Positions 59,999 through 64,000 of a stretch of DNA of 64,000 nucleotides are shown piece after piece (position 1 is the first letter of the stretch; each line of letters starts with the position of its first letter). Origin of the DNA: Vitellaria paradoxa (Eukaryota; Streptophyta; Magnoliopsida; Ericales; Sapotaceae); assembly GCA_019916065.1 (NCBI GenBank), contig CM034239.1, positions 43,602,663 through 43,666,662 on the forward strand. The letters run 5' to 3'. A program made the position numbers and the translations under genes. The notes beneath the pieces are model-generated. The model was not told the origin of the DNA. It did no database searches and worked only from the letters and a program-made list of their open reading frames with translations.

Positions 59999-60374
59999 AA
60001 TATTAGTATATAATGACAGTGAGAAGCCTTATCTAAGTTGCCAACGAGACCATTTATTCTCTCTTATGATGTTAATTAAGAGTGTACATAAGTGGGAGAA
60101 GTTTAAATTCAAAATAAATAAGGAATCGATTTGATTTTTATTGGGTTGAATTTTTTTGACTTTAAGCCAAATTAATTATGGTATAGAATTGAACTAATTC
60201 AATTTTGATTGATTTAAATCCATATTATGGTAGTTCTTTTATGCATAAAATAAACTTTCAACTCAAATTGAATAATATCAATTTGGGTATATAAATATAT
60301 TAACTTGAGAATTAAATTGAAGTATTCATATTGATAATTTTTAGATTCAGAATCAAATCAAACTAATTTGAAAG

Positions 60375-60603
60375 CAGGACTGGAGTCAAGATTTGTGATT
60401 CACTTGGGTTGAATAATGGATTTAAATACAGCACTGAATTGAGTTACAAAAATTTAGACGGAATAAAAAATTTAAAAGTAGAGTGAACTGGGTTACAAAA
60501 ATTTTTGAGTGGGCTAAATTTGAAAAAAATGAACTAAAATATTTTTTTGGACTAGGTTACCCATGCTATAGTCTGAAAAATTTTAAGTCTTGGTCCGCCC
60601 CTG
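60375..60603. mobile_element. hAT-like MITE
   Basis: The right end in complement reads caggggcggaccaagactt, a typical hAT terminus. The left end caggactggagtcaagat is a diverged match. The interior has a repeated ggttacaaaaattt block. The 8-bp flanks do not match. Confidence 0.45.
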
Positions 60604-61099
60604 ATCCAGAGTGATTAAATTGGTTTAATTTTTTATTCTTTCAACCCTCCTAGAAACTATTTATGGGTTTAGAGTAGGGCAAGCCCAAAGCCTTGTATAA
60701 TATTTCTGGATGGGGCTGGGTGGGCGGTAAAGGTCCAAATCCAGATAATACGGGGCCTGGCCCATTATGCATTTTCGCCGCAACACTCACTGGCGCAGCA
60801 ACCCAACTCGCTCGAGTCTCCAAGAAGAGCGGCGAAACAGAGCTTCGAACATTTCCTCAAAAACCGTTCCCGATTCCCCAGAAACTTCCAATTATAAACA
60901 CAGAGCACGGCCGCACCAGCGAAAAGAGGCTTTCGTCAGTGGCTTTCGTCTTCTCTCTCACAAGCCTTGAAAGTTAGGGTTTGTTCTGGTTTTTAATGGA
61001 ATCGAAACTCCAATAATTCAATTGACAGAGACTCAAAGCTGCGCTTCTCTGTTCTTTCAGTTGAAACAACGACTCAAACGTCGCCCCCAAAGAGCTCCA

Positions 61100-64000
61100 A
61101 TGGTTCGTTCAAATGGCGTCCGGCTCCTTCACTGCCTCGCTCGCCGCCGCTCTCTCTCTCCCAACCTCCTCCACGATTCTCCAATTGCTGTGCGCACCGC
61201 TCCTCCTCTTTCTCGATATACATATATTTATATGTATGTGTCCCTATATTCGCTACTGATCAATTGTTGCAGATATATGAGTCGTCGTTTCGAGGGGGAT
61301 ATAGGACGTACGGCTCGGCGGCCTGCAATGGACCTAGGATTCTTGAGGGTATCAATTCCAGATATGGTATTCGTTATTGGGGTTTTGCCTGATTTTTACA
61401 CACCTTTGTTCGTTTTTCTTTCTATTATATTTCAAACTCTGTGTTGACTCCCGCAGTTCAAAAAGCAGTTAATAATAATAGAAGCTGGTCGCGGCTGGGA
61501 GTATTGAAATCCAATTTGGTTGCCAGCTCTGCAAGATTAATTCATGGCACTGGTATTGGTTATATTTTCTTTCTATAGTAAGCACTCAAATGTACATATA
61601 TTATTTTTCCATACTTAATTTTGTGCGCCTAACTTGAGTAGTGGCTTCTTCATTTTTATGATACTAGAACACTAGAAATCGAGATTCAAAGTTTTTTCCT
61701 ACTGAAAATATATGTTCTTTTCTGTTTTTGAGTATTTTTAAGAGGAAAATGTATTTACAGTTGGGTATATTTAACATACGCCTTGTGGTTTCCGCTTTGT
61801 ACACTAAGACCCTGTTAGATTTTTTATCAAAAAATTAACATTTGACCAATTTAATACTAAAGTATTGAAAAAAGTATTTATATTATGATAGTGTATCTTT
61901 TTTTTTTAATATAAAAATTACATAATAATTAATTTATTAAAATTTTTTGTGAACCTTTTCTGTATTAGTACTTTACATTATTATGCTTCACATTAATATT
62001 TTATATCTATATAATATATAAATTAGTAATTGTACATATACATAAATTAATAAACTAAACATGGAAGAGAGAAAAATTTAGTTTCTCACTTTCTTCCACT
62101 TCATTTCCATTTTCCATTAGTATCAAACAATAACAGAAGAACCTTACTCTCAATTTTTTTTTTCATGCATTTTTTATACTAATTGTAAGGGTGTAAAGGT
62201 AATGTCATAGCATTGAATTGGTCAAAAGTTACTTTTTGTATGGAAAAATCTAACAAAGGGGATCTAAGTGACTTCAATACAAATCTTAGGGATTAGGTGC
62301 ACATTTATGAAACTTGTGGAACTGTACAAAGCCTAAACGACAGGGAATATAGGTGAAAAAACCCTTTAAAATCTGATTTTTTGATTCTTCACTAGTTGGG
62401 CCACGGAGGATACTATTGAACAACAAGACCATTTGGTGACGTTGTTCTTGTGTGCACAGCTATATACTTGGGCATGCAGTTGCTTGTAATTATTGCTACC
62501 TTCATTATATGAGATGCTGAAGCATGTTGCAGTTAACTTTGAGTTGTTTCTCTGATCAGCGTATATGGCTGCAAGAGATTATTATGACGTACTTGGTGTA
62601 AGTAAGAATGCAACTCCGTCTGAAATCAAGAAAGCTTATTACGGGGTATGTGTTTGGCTCTTCTCTTGCTTTTGCAGTTCACATTTAAAAATGTTTGGAT
62701 GTGCTCTATTATTGCATATGGATGGAACCAGTCAAGATTGTTCCATTCACTTCCAAATGATGTTTGTAGAAAGTTGTTAGGTTTGCCATCCGATTATTTT
62801 TCTAAGGTTGTATGTCATGTTTGTGGTCATTCTCCAGCTTGCAAAGCAATTGCATCCAGATACAATAAGAATGACCCTGAAGCTGAAAAGAAATTTCAAG
62901 AAGTCCAAAAGGCATATGAGGTACTCACTATTTTGGCATGCATATTGTAACTGCTGGAATGCTGTTATTAATACACGATATGCACCATGAAACTGTTTTG
63001 TTTGTATTGTTGTAGGTTTTGAAAGATGAAGAAAAGCGTGCGCAATATGACCAGGTTTCACTAATAGCTCATTTTACTTGTATTCCTTAGAGATGGAACT
63101 GTTAGGAATTTGGATATTTGCTGAAATGCTGTTGAACTCAATATGGAAGCATACATTGATTCAGATATATGTTCACGATTATGTTTGCCTGGACTAATAA
63201 TAAAAAAATAACAGAAAGGTGTAGTTTTGTACTATGATGTCTTAGCATGAAGATCAAACTAATTGAGTTTTTTTATAAATTTGCTTCCTGGAGGCATTAT
63301 CTTGTCATCTTTTCATCAATTGAATTTGAGGGTCTATATTGTGGTTCTCCATTTTTTTCATATGGGTACACTGTATGCCCTTGGACCATGCAACTTTGTC
63401 AACTAAAATAAACCTTTTTCTCTATTGCTTTTGCATTTTGTTTTGCTACAAGCCTTTTGAGTGGAGCAGGAGTTTTTGTCTTTTATAACATTAACAAAAG
63501 TATTGAAGAGTTAATTCTTCGCCAGCTTTTTGTCTATTAGAAAGGGCGGAAGCATTCATTGGCAGCTGACTGCTGTGATTCTTGGATAAAGAGTGTCTGT
63601 GCAGATTGGTGTACTGACATCTAGGGAATTGTGCAGTAATTTTCTTTTCTTCTATGTCTATAATTTCGGGATTCAAAACCAAGTCAGCTGAGCCCAAAGC
63701 TATAGAATCATGTAAACAACTCGTCTAACCATTTTATTAAAAAACAAATTCATCTAATTATAAATATCTGAAGAAACTTGAGTTAAATCTTGAATATTGT
63801 CAAACTTGGAAAGCCTCTAGTGTCCTAATGCTGAAAACTTGATACACCACTAATGCTTGAAAATTGTTAGGCAAAGATTTTGTCATGCCCCAAAACTGGA
63901 ATGTTCAGGGCTGATAAGGTTCATTCACATTAATGAGCAGTGACTTTACATCACCATTCAAATTAACCTGTACAACAAACATCAAATACGGTATAGGGCA
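61100..64000 (+). CDS. mitochondrial type-I DnaJ (Hsp40) protein, GFA2-like, 5' part
   Basis: J-proteins stimulate Hsp70; GFA2 acts in mitochondria and is needed for gametophyte development in Arabidopsis. Exons consistent in phase: 61,100-61,189, 61,273-61,366, 61,457-61,552, 62,560-62,645, 62,838-62,920 and 63,016-63,054. The gene then runs past the right edge, so the zinc-finger and C-terminal domains are not in view. The first ~95 residues are basic and Ser-rich (MVRSNGVRLLHCLARRRSL), as in a mitochondrial presequence. The J domain begins ARDYYDVLGVSKNATPSEIK, with KKAYYG and the HPD motif (QLHPDT) in exon 5. Exon 5 is 83 bases between two phase-0 junctions where 84 is needed. One A is missing just after HPDT, and after it NDPEAEKKFQEVQKAYE continues in the other frame. 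The exon 1 end is the least certain junction. Confidence 0.82.
61741..62366. mobile_element. probable inverted-repeat element in DnaJ intron 3
   Basis: Left (61,741-61,866) and right (62,190-62,366) parts are imperfect inverted copies: gttagattttttatc / gttagatttttccat, acatttgaccaatttaatac / acttttgaccaattcaatgc, and gctttgtaca in both. The middle is AT-rich. It explains most of the unusual ~1-kb length of this intron. Confidence 0.5.
63055..64000 (+). other. DnaJ intron 6, open at the right edge
   Basis: Starts with a GT donor (gtttcact). No following exon with the expected VGHEAF-like continuation is found before the window ends, so the intron is at least 946 bases. No other gene or repeat is evident. 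Confidence 0.5.

Larger units (their letters stand above)
58610..61099. other. intergenic DNA and 5' flank of the DnaJ gene
   Basis: It holds MITE family A (59,862-59,998) and an hAT-like element (60,375-60,603). The last ~300 bases before 61,100 are GC-rich and probably contain the DnaJ promoter and leader. No clear TATA box was found. Confidence 0.5.

Noticed and set aside
1..64000. CRISPR arrays, operons, bacterial-type terminators
   Set aside because: The sequence is eukaryotic nuclear DNA. Regular spacer-repeat arrays are absent, and the tandem repeats seen are degenerate and lack spacers.

Overview
The window is nuclear DNA from a flowering plant, probably not a grass. It has AT-rich intergenic DNA full of small inverted-repeat transposons, GT-AG introns, and protein families restricted to or expanded in land plants: a group E bZIP, a miR319-regulated TCP, an ATL RING-H2 ligase and an X8 callose-binding protein. 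There are no bacterial features, operons or CRISPR arrays. I cannot name the species.

Genes, left to right. (1) 5.2-6.9 kb, + strand: an intact four-exon bZIP34/61-type factor. (2) 12.4-14.8 kb, - strand: an unnamed plant protein with a Gln/Pro/Glu-rich N-terminus, a conserved globular domain, an acidic middle and a C-terminal coiled coil; its frame is broken in two places. (3) 20.0-21.9 kb, + strand: an X8 (CBM43) secreted protein whose first exon is split over several frames. (4) 24.9-25.65 kb, - strand: an ATL-type RING-H2 ligase with two frame breaks. (5) 40.5-41.5 kb, - strand: an intact CIN-class TCP4-like factor with a miR319 target site. (6) 61.1 kb to the right edge, + strand: the 5' part of a mitochondrial type-I DnaJ gene (GFA2-like), with one base missing in the J-domain exon. 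These are independently transcribed nuclear genes with no operon-like cooperation.

Mobile DNA fills most of the rest. A Ty1/copia element (51,925-58,385) has about 388-bp LTRs differing at about 11 positions, a tRNA-iMet primer site, and inactivating lesions in gag and pol. An RTE-type LINE fragment (37.1-38.6 kb) is followed by a second copy of its 3' end. A tRNA-derived SINE at 34.3-34.5 kb has target duplications, and weaker SINE candidates lie at 11.2, 23.15 and 49.7 kb. A 1.19-kb Mutator-like element at 29.55-30.74 kb has about 165-bp terminal inverted repeats. Two further long inverted repeats lie at 18.05-19.59 and 45.84-46.58 kb. Numerous MITEs are present, several nested inside others, plus two arrays of a degenerate ~135-bp tandem repeat.

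The most useful cross-cutting observation is that four unrelated genes carry one-base frame breaks while the bZIP and TCP genes are clean. This could be several young pseudogenes, but residual indel errors in the assembly fit at least as well, so the broken calls should be read with that in mind. I found no convincing new multi-gene system. The least described items are the long-inverted-repeat elements and the unnamed coiled-coil protein.
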